Positions 53,035-59,737 of a stretch of DNA of 64,000 nucleotides are shown here, one piece after another. Each line of letters opens with the position of its first letter. Position 1 is the stretch's first letter. The translations under genes and the position numbers were made by a program. This DNA comes from Aquimarina sp. TRL1 (GTDB lineage Bacteria > Bacteroidota > Bacteroidia > Flavobacteriales > Flavobacteriaceae): the NCBI RefSeq assembly GCF_013365535.1, contig NZ_CP053590.1, positions 1,912,501 to 1,976,500 of the forward strand, written 5' to 3'. The notes below the pieces were generated by a model, which worked only from the letters and a program-made list of their open reading frames with translations, was not told the DNA's origin and searched no databases.

Positions 53035-53675
53035 TGACGAAAAAGAAAATACGCAGATCACTATCGGCAAGAACTATTCTTTCTCAACAGTTCAACTGTT
53101 TCAATTTCTCAGGTATTTGGAAAGATGTTCTGGGTGCTCCCGAAACTTCCGGAATCTGGATAGTATACGGACGCGAAAAACATGGAAAAACAACATTTAA
53201 CTTGTTAATGTCTGAGTATATTAGTTCGTTTGGCAGAACATTATATGTTTCTGCAGAGGAAGGAATACGAAAAACTTTCTCTGACGCCCTGCAGCGTGCT
53301 AAAATAGATTTAGACAACAAAAATCTCCAATTCGTTCCATACATCTCACTCGCAGAATTAGACATAAAAATCTCCTCCCGCCAAGCTCCGAAATACATAT
53401 TTATAGATAACATAACTGTGTATCTAGACGAACTTAAAAGCGGGGGATTGCGAAAATTTTGCAAGAAACATTCCAACAAGCTAATTGTTTTTATTGCTCA
53501 CGAGGAAGCAAACGAACCTTATTCAGCGACCGCCAAACTCGCCAAAAAACTGGCAGATATAATATGCAGAGTACAAGGACTCACATGTTTTGTTTCGGGT
53601 AGGTGCCCCGGCGGTAAATTAATAATCAACGAAGAAAAAGCAGCACTTTATCATGGGTCAGAAATTCTTAAATGA
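53034..53675 (+). CDS. RecA-like P-loop ATPase
   Basis: This 213-residue second ATPase has Walker A GREKHGKTT (46-54) and Walker B KYIFIDNITVY (about D125), a layout like RecA/DnaB/RadA-type cores without extra domains. HEEANEP near 159 may be a sensor element. It may help replicative transposition or recombination. Mu has no such gene next to MuB. Confidence 0.75.
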   Translation: MTKKKIRRSLSARTILSQQFNCFNFSGIWKDVLGAPETSGIWIVYGREKHGKTTFNLLMSEYISSFGRTLYVSAEEGIRKTFSDALQRAKIDLDNKNLQFVPYISLAELDIKISSRQAPKYIFIDNITVYLDELKSGGLRKFCKKHSNKLIVFIAHEEANEPYSATAKLAKKLADIICRVQGLTCFVSGRCPGGKLIINEEKAALYHGSEILK

Positions 53676-54027
53676 CAAGATATTAAACCGTCTCGGTTTT
53701 ACACAATCAGAATATCAGGAATTGATATGGGATTGTTTTTTTAAATACTGTTTAGAATACAGTTATACCGAAAATCATCTCCAACTTTTACTAACAAGTA
53801 GTAGACTATTTGAATGGTATAAACGGGAGATAAACTTAAAAGAGAGGGAGTTTGTAGAGACACAACAAATGTTCCCTACCCCAACTCTTAAAATGTTTTT
53901 ACTTCATAAAATCAACTCTATCCAAAACACATATCCAAAACACATATTAAATGAGATCAGAAAAAGAACGAATCGAACAACTCTCCTCCCAATTAGAATC
54001 TATCAACAAAATATTATTTGGAGCTAA
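53653..54027 (+). CDS. early phage protein, unknown
   Basis: This 124-residue protein starts in the 3' end of the RecA-like gene (23-base overlap). It is helical, aromatic and charged (LIWDCFFKYCLEYSYTENH). The C-terminal about 25 residues overlap the next gene in another frame. No family is recognised. Confidence 0.55.
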   Translation: MGQKFLNDKILNRLGFTQSEYQELIWDCFFKYCLEYSYTENHLQLLLTSSRLFEWYKREINLKEREFVETQQMFPTPTLKMFLLHKINSIQNTYPKHILNEIRKRTNRTTLLPIRIYQQNIIWS

Positions 54028-54427
54028 TCTAGCCGATAACTCAATGCTTCTAAAAGACAAGAGTAGAATCGAGAATGAGTTAAAATCACTCAAATCAGAT
54101 GTGAACTTTGCTCTGTCGCCATCATCATTGCGAATCGACGAGCTAAGAGATGCTATTGCATATAGCAGAGAGCAGCGCCAATTTTTATCCTATGCCCAGG
54201 GCATTTTATGTCATCAAGAGATAGCAGCTCAGATGAAGGTACAAGAAGGAGTTCATGATTATCCTGTTTATGTTATTCCTAACGATATAAATATTAAGGT
54301 GAAAAAGATAAAAATGATAATTAAGGAAACTCAATGGAAACGCAAAAAAACCGATTTTAATGAGCTGTTGCAAAACACAAAACAGAGAGAGTCAAATGTT
54401 AAGCAAGCTGAGAGCGCAAAACATTAG
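53951..54427 (+). CDS. coiled-coil early phage protein
   Basis: This 158-residue protein has an N-terminal coiled coil (EKERIEQLSSQLESINKILF and following helices to about 80). The rest is mixed and basic. It overlaps the preceding gene by 77 bases, so either the upstream gene ends early or both are real. The function is unknown. Confidence 0.55.
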   Translation: MRSEKERIEQLSSQLESINKILFGANLADNSMLLKDKSRIENELKSLKSDVNFALSPSSLRIDELRDAIAYSREQRQFLSYAQGILCHQEIAAQMKVQEGVHDYPVYVIPNDINIKVKKIKMIIKETQWKRKKTDFNELLQNTKQRESNVKQAESAKH

Positions 54428-54539
54428 GTACTGTACCGACCACAAGGTAATTTATTTGGCATATCAAATAAAGCCATCCAATCCTATTAAAGTCTTAAAA
54501 AAAGAATTTCACTACTCAATACAATACACTATAGAATGA
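54396..54539 (+). CDS. 47-residue early phage protein, unknown
   Basis: The ORF starts MLSKLRAQNIRYCTDHKVIY inside the 3' end of the coiled-coil gene and ends in an ATGA overlap with the next gene. The amino-acid composition is basic. Packing is the main support. Confidence 0.45.
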   Translation: MLSKLRAQNIRYCTDHKVIYLAYQIKPSNPIKVLKKEFHYSIQYTIE

Positions 54540-54745
54540 TTTTTTGCAAAGTATTCAGTAAGGAACAAGTGTTATTCCGTTTGTCATATCCTGACGACAC
54601 ACCTGTTTTAATTATAACCTCAATAATCGATGATATTGAAGTTACTGCTAATGTCGAGGGAGAAACAAGTTCAGACGCCTTCAATAGTGCTACTATAGCA
54701 ACCGCAGAACACTTCCTGCGAAAATTTAAAAAAACAATATCATGA
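54536..54745 (+). CDS. 69-residue early phage protein, unknown
   Basis: A small beta-rich protein (CKVFSKEQVLFRLSYPDD, PVLIITSIIDDIEVTANVEG) with a C-terminal helix. It overlaps neighbours on both sides by four bases, typical of this operon. The function is unknown. Confidence 0.55.
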   Translation: MIFCKVFSKEQVLFRLSYPDDTPVLIITSIIDDIEVTANVEGETSSDAFNSATIATAEHFLRKFKKTIS

Positions 54746-55425
54746 AAAAAGTAGAAGATATAAAAGTAAATGAGCCGGAGTTTGTAAGCGCCTCTAATTT
54801 ATCTATAGATGAACTCCAACACCTTCTCACCAAGCGCAAAAAAGAAGCAGCTCGAGAGAGAAAAAAACAACGGGAGATATACGAAGCAAAGCGAGAAGAA
54901 ACAGTTATGTCTCTTTCAGAAGAAGCAATAGAGATAAGTGTCAAATTGCAAAAATTCAAAGAAAAGGTACGTTCGGCTATGGAAAATCAAGCCTTAGAAA
55001 TTAGCAAATATGGTGCAATGCGTTCTAATTCAAAAGGAGGGTTTAGTATCAAAAATAACGCAGCAACTTTTCGCATACGCCGTCACCGGGAGACATCTCC
55101 CACGTGGGACGAACGCTCCTCAAAAGCTACAGATTTATTAAAGGAATTTCTGCAAGACACTGTGAAAATTCGGAATATTCAAGACTTTAAAGTCATTATG
55201 GTCTTTCTCGAGAAAAACAAAGATGGCGATTTAGAGTATCAAAAAGTCATGCATTTATTATCGCTAGAAGATAATTATACAGACCCTCGATGGAAAGAGG
55301 GCCTTCGACTCTTAAAAGAATCTTACAACCTAGAATTAAAAGGCTTTGGCTTTTCTTTTGAAACTAAAAATACCTCCTCTGATAATAACTGGGAAACTAT
55401 TCCTTTAAATTTTTCTGCAATATGA
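54742..55425 (+). CDS. DUF3164-like Mu-type early protein
   Basis: This 227-residue protein has an N-terminal coiled coil (about 25-85: LTKRKKEAARERKKQREI) and a core with KGGFSIKNNAATFRIRRHRE, then TDLLKEFLQDTVKIRN, like DUF3164 proteins encoded in the early region of Mu-like phages. The function in Mu relatives is unknown. It overlaps the next small membrane protein gene by four bases. Confidence 0.65.
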   Translation: MKKVEDIKVNEPEFVSASNLSIDELQHLLTKRKKEAARERKKQREIYEAKREETVMSLSEEAIEISVKLQKFKEKVRSAMENQALEISKYGAMRSNSKGGFSIKNNAATFRIRRHRETSPTWDERSSKATDLLKEFLQDTVKIRNIQDFKVIMVFLEKNKDGDLEYQKVMHLLSLEDNYTDPRWKEGLRLLKESYNLELKGFGFSFETKNTSSDNNWETIPLNFSAI

Positions 55426-55604
55426 AAACGCTTATAAATATAATTAACAAAACATCTTTAATAGCTATTATAATGCTTTTATATCTATTAATATGGAGTC
55501 AGATAGATTTTGTTTTATTATCGAAAATCATTCTGTCAACTGTCATAATATTTGGTGTTTCAGCAATTATTAAACACGATTATTATAAAGAAACCTCCCT
55601 TTAA
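55422..55604 (+). CDS. small two-TM membrane protein
   Basis: This 60-residue protein has two hydrophobic helices (about 9-27 and 31-50) and a basic tail. It is holin-like in size but lies in the early operon, so an early membrane function or inhibitor role is as likely. It ends just before a terminator. Confidence 0.6.
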   Translation: MKTLINIINKTSLIAIIMLLYLLIWSQIDFVLLSKIILSTVIIFGVSAIIKHDYYKETSL

Positions 55605-55611
55605 ACAACCC

Positions 55612-55635
55612 GGGAGACTTTCGAGTCTCCCTTCT
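55612..55635 (+). terminator. rho-independent terminator inside the early operon
   Basis: A perfect 8-bp stem GGGAGACT/AGTCTCCC (55612-55619 with 55624-55631) has the stable loop TTCG and is followed by TTCTT. It divides the early operon into two parts and could be an antitermination control point. Confidence 0.7.
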
Positions 55636-55653
55636 TAAAAAAACGCAACTAGT

Positions 55654-55884
55654 ATGGAATATGGAGCATTCGATAAAAACAACTCTCAACACAAGTATAT
55701 CTTGTCTCTCTGCAGACAATTAGGATGGGTTACTGATCATCCTAAATACAAGTTAGTTCCTGATACCAAACGGCTTGGGGAGTTTATAAAGAAAAATTCC
55801 AAAGCCAAAAAACCACTGCTTGCTCAATCCCCCTCAGAAGTATCTACAACCATACATCAATTAGAGCAAGTACTTTCAAAATGA
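55654..55884 (+). CDS. 76-residue early protein, GemA-like C-terminal pattern
   Basis: It reads SLCRQLGWVTDHPKYKLVPD, RLGEFIKKNSKAKKPLL and SEVSTTIHQLEQVLSK. The layout W, then RLGxFIKK, then a final helix with two Leu/Val resembles the C-terminal half of Mu GemA (gp16, DUF1018). The resemblance is by eye only. It overlaps the next ORF as ATGA. Confidence 0.5.
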   Translation: MEYGAFDKNNSQHKYILSLCRQLGWVTDHPKYKLVPDTKRLGEFIKKNSKAKKPLLAQSPSEVSTTIHQLEQVLSK

Positions 55885-56021
55885 AAAACAAAAAGCAACC
55901 TCCTTTGTGTAAGCATAAACAACTAGCGATTAAAGTGGTTGGAGGTTCTTGCACCGTAGAAGAGATAGTTGTCTATTGTTTGAAATGCGGACAAGAATTC
56001 GAAAAGAAAACAGAAGCATGA
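55881..56021 (+). CDS. 46-residue Cys-containing (zinc-ribbon-like) protein
   Basis: The ORF starts MKNKKQPPLCKHKQLAIKVV and carries CKH and CLKCGQEF, four potential zinc ligands in all (one Cys-x-His pair and one Cys-x-x-Cys pair). It overlaps both neighbours as ATGA, which decides the start of the next gene at 56018. Confidence 0.6.
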   Translation: MKNKKQPPLCKHKQLAIKVVGGSCTVEEIVVYCLKCGQEFEKKTEA

Positions 56022-56236
56022 CAAGTAAGCAAAAGCACAGAGAAAATATTCGTTTGATGGCGCTATATGATTCATTTTTAATGAATACGCCTTTGTCTTT
56101 TGAAGACAGGATAAAGATTAACGAAGAAATAGCAAGGCTTTCAATGCAAAACAGACTTTTTGAACAATTAACAGTTTCAGAATACAATAAAGAATACTCA
56201 GACTTCACCATTAAAATAAACAGTCAATGGATTTAG
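56018..56236 (+). CDS. 72-residue early phage protein, unknown
   Basis: It starts MTSKQKHRENIRLMALYDSF; an earlier in-frame ATG at 55949 lies inside the Cys-rich gene and is unlikely. It is helical and charged. It overlaps the next gene by 10 bases. Confidence 0.55.
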   Translation: MTSKQKHRENIRLMALYDSFLMNTPLSFEDRIKINEEIARLSMQNRLFEQLTVSEYNKEYSDFTIKINSQWI

Positions 56237-56538
56237 TAAAATTAAAAATAACATTATCTCAATTAGAAGTACTTAATCAGGTCTTCTCCCATTTAAATTA
56301 CCACATTCAGGACGCAAAGGTACTACGAAGTATATTACTCCCTGTTGCTATCAAATTAGCGACCAAAGCAGTAAATGCAAAACCTTCAAAAAAAACCTTC
56401 AAAATATCCATTAAATATCATGAAGCATATTATATGCACAGATTCCTCTCAATATATTTTGATGCCACTTCGCTGGGTGAATATCAAAAAAATGCAGTTC
56501 GAAGTATTTACAATCAATTAGATCAAATTCTAGCGTAA
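56227..56538 (+). CDS. 103-residue early phage protein, unknown
   Basis: A helical protein with LKITLSQLEVLNQVFSHLNY and a C-terminal YQKNAVRSIYNQLDQILA. Its stop is directly followed by the ATG of the next gene. No family is recognised. Confidence 0.55.
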   Translation: MDLVKLKITLSQLEVLNQVFSHLNYHIQDAKVLRSILLPVAIKLATKAVNAKPSKKTFKISIKYHEAYYMHRFLSIYFDATSLGEYQKNAVRSIYNQLDQILA

Positions 56539-56979
56539 ATGGAAGTAACAACAACCTATACTGTTAAAAGTAAAAATTACCCGACTATTTGGGAGTTTAA
56601 ATATGATTTAAACGGTGTTTTAACCTCCTTTAAAATAGATGGCTCACTGAATCAAACACAAATAGACTGGCTATTTTCTTCAAAATTTCCGTACAAAGAA
56701 GAAGTGATAAAAAAATGGAAGAGCATTAAAAATTTTGAAATTATTATCGGAGCTCCAGATTTAAGCTTTCAAACATTTTGGAATGTATATGGCTATAAAA
56801 TTAAGAAAGTAGTTTCGGAAAGAGCATGGAAGAAACTCTCGAAAGCAGACAGACTAAATGCTTTAAAAGGCGTCAAAAAATACAACAATTTTCTCTATAG
56901 AAAACCCGGGCGAGAAAAGGCAAATGCGGCAACATATTTAAATCAAAAATATTGGGAAGATGAATATTCCAGCAACTAA
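56539..56979 (+). CDS. phage protein with replication-initiator-like C-terminal helix domain
   Basis: This 146-residue protein has a C-terminal half FQTFWNVYGYKIKKVVSERA, WKKLSKADRLNALKGVKKY, ANAATYLNQKYWEDE. This is the pattern FWxxY-K-W-kL-A-Y-p-tyLn-W-De seen at the end of many phage and plasmid replication proteins. The N-terminal half is a beta-rich domain of unknown type. It may handle replication of phage DNA; this is inference from the pattern. Confidence 0.6.
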   Translation: MEVTTTYTVKSKNYPTIWEFKYDLNGVLTSFKIDGSLNQTQIDWLFSSKFPYKEEVIKKWKSIKNFEIIIGAPDLSFQTFWNVYGYKIKKVVSERAWKKLSKADRLNALKGVKKYNNFLYRKPGREKANAATYLNQKYWEDEYSSN

Positions 56980-56994
56980 ACAAAAGCAAAAAAA

Positions 56995-57117
56995 ATGAAC
57001 TTAAAACCAGAATTCACACCGTTCGAAAAACTAATATTAACAGCTTGTCTTATATGTATGGCTACAGCTATATATGGACTGCTTGATTTACTTAGTGTAT
57101 TAAAATCAGGATGCTAA
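56995..57117 (+). CDS. 40-residue single-TM protein
   Basis: The ORF starts MNLKPEFTPFEKLILTACLI and has one hydrophobic helix (about 13-35). It overlaps the next start by seven bases. Probably a small membrane peptide of unknown role. Confidence 0.5.
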   Translation: MNLKPEFTPFEKLILTACLICMATAIYGLLDLLSVLKSGC

Positions 57118-57329
57118 AAAAACGCCGAAAAGCCATTTTGAGCGCGATAAAAAACACTGCAGCTTATCGTAATGGCAGTATTGATTATGTTATCAAAGAC
57201 GATGTTATAAACATCTACAACAGATTAAACAATAAGGAATACATTGCTGTATCTGTAATTTATGCTTTGGATTCCTTTACAGTAAAAATTAAGGCTTGGA
57301 AATCAATCCCATATCTAGAAGTAAAATAA
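57111..57329 (+). CDS. 72-residue early phage protein, unknown
   Basis: A basic protein starting MLKKRRKAILSAIKNTAAYR with a later beta-rich part (YIAVSVIYALDSFTVKIKAW). It is six bases before the methyltransferase gene. No family is recognised. Confidence 0.5.
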   Translation: MLKKRRKAILSAIKNTAAYRNGSIDYVIKDDVINIYNRLNNKEYIAVSVIYALDSFTVKIKAWKSIPYLEVK

Positions 57330-57335
57330 AAGAAC

Positions 57336-58205
57336 ATGGTTACAATTAATTCATATTTTTCAGGTGCAGGATTATTTGATTTAGGGTTTTTGCTCGCCGG
57401 AATCGAAATAAAACAATCTTTTGAGATCGATAAGTATTGTTGTAAGGTACAGCGTGACAACCTTAATCACGATGTAATTGAATCAGATATTGCGAAGAAG
57501 CTTGTGTTTGATGAATCAGATTCAGACGTAAAGGTATTCACCTACCCATGTACTAAATACAGTACAATTGCGGATATTCATGGAACAAGAACAGGAGACG
57601 AACTATTCTTACATGCCTTCCGGCATATAGCTATCTCAGACCCGGAAGTATTTGTGGTAGAGAACGTACCCGGAATGCGAGCATTTCCAGTGGTAATGGA
57701 AGCGATGACAAAGCTTCCTAATTATTACGTGACTACTTTTTGTCCTATTAAGACATCAACATGGCTTCCTCAAAGAAGAGACAGACTTATTATTTTTGGA
57801 AGCAAAAAGCCGTTTAATTGGCGCCCTCCAAAAAACGCAACACCTGTAAAGCTTAAAGATATTTTGGAGATAAACCCTAGGGTAACATTACCAAAAGCTA
57901 TCAAACAAAGAATGAACGGGAAATATCGAGACTTACCAATTATTTCAGACCCGAACAGAAACGACATTGCTCCAACATGCGTGGCGCACTATGCAAAAGA
58001 TAAGTCGACCAGGCTAGTAAAAGATAAACGATTTCCGTTAGGGGTTAGACCCTATTCAGTTAGAGAATACGCAAGGCTACAAGGAGTGCCTGATTGGTAC
58101 GAATTTAATTGTTCAGATACCTATGCATACAGAATGATTGGTAACGGAGTTTCCGTACCTGTAGGTATATGGGCAGCAGAAGAAATCAAAAGGTATTTTA
58201 AATAA
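57336..58205 (+). CDS. phage DNA (cytosine-5) methyltransferase
   Basis: This 289-residue enzyme has motif I FSGAGLFDLGF (8-18), catalytic motif IV TYPCTKYS (C72), motif VI VENVPGM (about 108-114), motif VIII QRRDRLIIFG and motif X MIGNGVSVPVG. It methylates cytosine C5 with S-adenosylmethionine. Motif IV is PCTKYS instead of the usual PPCQxFS, so target recognition may differ. No restriction endonuclease is encoded here, so it probably protects phage DNA from host restriction. Confidence 0.92.
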   Translation: MVTINSYFSGAGLFDLGFLLAGIEIKQSFEIDKYCCKVQRDNLNHDVIESDIAKKLVFDESDSDVKVFTYPCTKYSTIADIHGTRTGDELFLHAFRHIAISDPEVFVVENVPGMRAFPVVMEAMTKLPNYYVTTFCPIKTSTWLPQRRDRLIIFGSKKPFNWRPPKNATPVKLKDILEINPRVTLPKAIKQRMNGKYRDLPIISDPNRNDIAPTCVAHYAKDKSTRLVKDKRFPLGVRPYSVREYARLQGVPDWYEFNCSDTYAYRMIGNGVSVPVGIWAAEEIKRYFK

Positions 58206-58264
58206 AAGAATTACCAATATAAATTCTTAAGTAGAAATAAAATAACAAATTTAAAATCGAGAAA

Positions 58265-58441
58265 ATGCAAAGAAAAAAACAATCGCTGTTTAAATTGTGT
58301 ATTAATATGATTCGTAGAGTTTTCAAGAAGAAGACTCCTTTAAAATTTAAATTACACTGTTTTGAATGTGAAATTGAAACGTCAGTACTACAGGATATAA
58401 AAAAGAATTGGTATTGTTCAGATTGCGGACTTAAACATTAA
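58265..58441 (+). CDS. 58-residue zinc-ribbon-like protein
   Basis: It starts MQRKKQSLFKLCINMIRRVF and has CFEC and CSDC pairs about 19 residues apart near the C-terminus (C32, C35 and C51, C54), a zinc-ribbon pattern. The N-terminus is basic. It may bind nucleic acid or protein. Confidence 0.55.
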   Translation: MQRKKQSLFKLCINMIRRVFKKKTPLKFKLHCFECEIETSVLQDIKKNWYCSDCGLKH

Positions 58442-58480
58442 TAGCATGGAAAGTAAAAGACCATAAATAAGGGTTTAAAT

Positions 58481-58786
58481 ATGAAAGCATTACAATTATA
58501 CAAAACAGCTACAAAAGTCAAAAACAGAAGGAGTAAAAAAGTAGCTATCAAGCAGTACAGAGCAATTAAAAAAGCTCTTCGCAAAACCGCAAAAAGTGGG
58601 AAGTACAGGATAAAATTTCAAATTTACATTTGGGATGGGGCAGGAATGGAGCGGTTAATTGCTGTACGTTTTTTCAGAAAAAGACATAAAGGTTTTAAGG
58701 TATCAATTAAGCCGATAAAACATTGTAAAAACGATGTTTTTTACAAATGCAATAAAGTGAGAATCACAATATCCTTTAAGAAATAA
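58481..58786 (+). CDS. 101-residue very basic phage protein
   Basis: The N-terminal half is lysine/arginine-rich (TKVKNRRSKKVAIKQYRAIK, KKALRKTAKSGKYRIKFQ). It may bind nucleic acid. No family is recognised. Confidence 0.55.
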   Translation: MKALQLYKTATKVKNRRSKKVAIKQYRAIKKALRKTAKSGKYRIKFQIYIWDGAGMERLIAVRFFRKRHKGFKVSIKPIKHCKNDVFYKCNKVRITISFKK

Positions 58787-58814
58787 AATTAGTAGAACCA
58801 AGATAATTAAAGCA

Positions 58815-59042
58815 ATGAAAAGAGTAAAAAGAATATCAGTAGAAGTAAGGTACATGGTAGATATTTACGATGTGGATATACCTGAAGTGGTATATAGTCA
58901 GATAGTTCAAGCAAACAAGAACAATGATATAATTTTCTTCTCTGATGGCATTGAATGCTCAGAGTGGCTATATAAAAAGACAGGTGAGTCAGATTTTTTT
59001 GATTGGGGGTGTGAAATATGTGATATAGATGAAGACGTATGA
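58815..59042 (+). CDS. 75-residue acidic phage protein
   Basis: The start is basic (MKRVKRISVEVRYMVDIYDV) and the rest is acidic, with four Asp/Glu at the end. Small acidic phage proteins often mimic DNA or inhibit host proteins, but there is no evidence here. The function is unknown. Confidence 0.55.
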   Translation: MKRVKRISVEVRYMVDIYDVDIPEVVYSQIVQANKNNDIIFFSDGIECSEWLYKKTGESDFFDWGCEICDIDEDV

Positions 59043-59115
59043 AAAACAGAAAGCTTTAAGAGCTTTTGGCTCTATTCCTTTAAATAGAATTCCAAATAAT
59101 AAAAAGTCTAAATAA
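59029..59115 (+). CDS. 28-residue ORF, doubtful
   Basis: It starts MKTYEKQKALRAFGSIPLNR inside the end of the preceding gene and ends four bases before the next ATG. It is listed because of packing only. Confidence 0.25.
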   Translation: MKTYEKQKALRAFGSIPLNRIPNNKKSK

Positions 59116-59118
59116 ACG

Positions 59119-59421
59119 ATGAATGAATTAACCACATTACGCAATGATATAGCGGCTTTGATATATGCAAAACCTTGTGATTTTGATGATTTATGTGCTA
59201 GAGAAATGCTTGCAAATAAATCTCAATATGGTATTCAATTATTAGTACGAAGATTATACAATTTGGATGCCTTGTATTACAAAGGTGAGAAAATGTATAT
59301 TAAAAAGAAATGGGCTAAGGAAAACTTAAAAGATTACGATTTGGATTTTAGATCGGAGAGAGAAAAATATATTGATGGACTTTCTGATTTTGAAAAATAC
59401 GTACTAGGAATTAAAAATTGA
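59119..59421 (+). CDS. 100-residue phage protein, possible winged-helix
   Basis: It reads TLRNDIAALIYAKPCDFDDL, LVRRLYNLDALYYKGEKMYI, which is a helix-helix-beta-wing arrangement possible for a winged helix domain. It is the last gene before the strong terminator of the early operon. The function is unknown. Confidence 0.55.
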   Translation: MNELTTLRNDIAALIYAKPCDFDDLCAREMLANKSQYGIQLLVRRLYNLDALYYKGEKMYIKKKWAKENLKDYDLDFRSEREKYIDGLSDFEKYVLGIKN

Positions 59422-59440
59422 AAGTCTAAAAAACAATGAA

Positions 59441-59477
59441 AAAACCGCCAAAAAATTGCTTTTTGGCGGTTTTTTTT
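59441..59477 (+). terminator. strong terminator of the early operon
   Basis: A perfect 10-bp stem CCGCCAAAAA/TTTTTGGCGG (59445-59454 with 59460-59469) is followed by eight T. It separates the early operon from the HTH gene with its own promoter. Confidence 0.9.
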
Positions 59478-59504
59478 GTTTTACGCTACGTTTTTATACA
59501 TTTG
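59475..59504 (+). promoter_or_regulatory. promoter of the small HTH gene
   Basis: TTTG (59475-59478), 18 bases, TACATTTG (59497-59504) match both boxes of the Bacteroidota consensus. The ATG begins only four bases after the -7 box, at or near the expected transcription start, so the mRNA is probably leaderless. Confidence 0.65.
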
Positions 59505-59508
59505 TGGT

Positions 59509-59736
59509 ATGCCAAGAAACTCACACCTCATAATCCTACGTAATCAGAACATTAGAAAGCGTTTTCATGAGATTTCGCAGAAACACCCTAACTGGCGCTA
59601 CAACGCTATCTTAAATGAAGTTTCTGTTCAGTTCTACTTATCTGTACGAACAATTGCAGCTATCATAAATGAGGAAAAGCCTTACAGCAAACAAGCTGAT
59701 CAAAAAAGACTGCAAAGTCAACAATCGCTTTTTTGA
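59509..59736 (+). CDS. small HTH protein, candidate late regulator
   Basis: This 75-residue protein starts at MPRNSHLIILRNQNIRKRFH. An in-frame start at 59476 is inside the terminator and is rejected. The segment YNAILNEVSVQFYLSVRTIAAIINEE has the spacing of a helix-turn-helix with recognition helix after FYLS. It ends one base before the stop of the convergent MuF gene. In Mu the Mor and C activators switch on late genes; by position this may be the analogue, though it is shorter than Mor or C. Confidence 0.65.
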   Translation: MPRNSHLIILRNQNIRKRFHEISQKHPNWRYNAILNEVSVQFYLSVRTIAAIINEEKPYSKQADQKRLQSQQSLF

Positions 59737-59737
59737 T

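Noticed and set aside
49209..58205. Restriction-modification system built on the phage methyltransferase
   Set aside because: No endonuclease candidate is next to the methyltransferase; it sits alone in the early operon.
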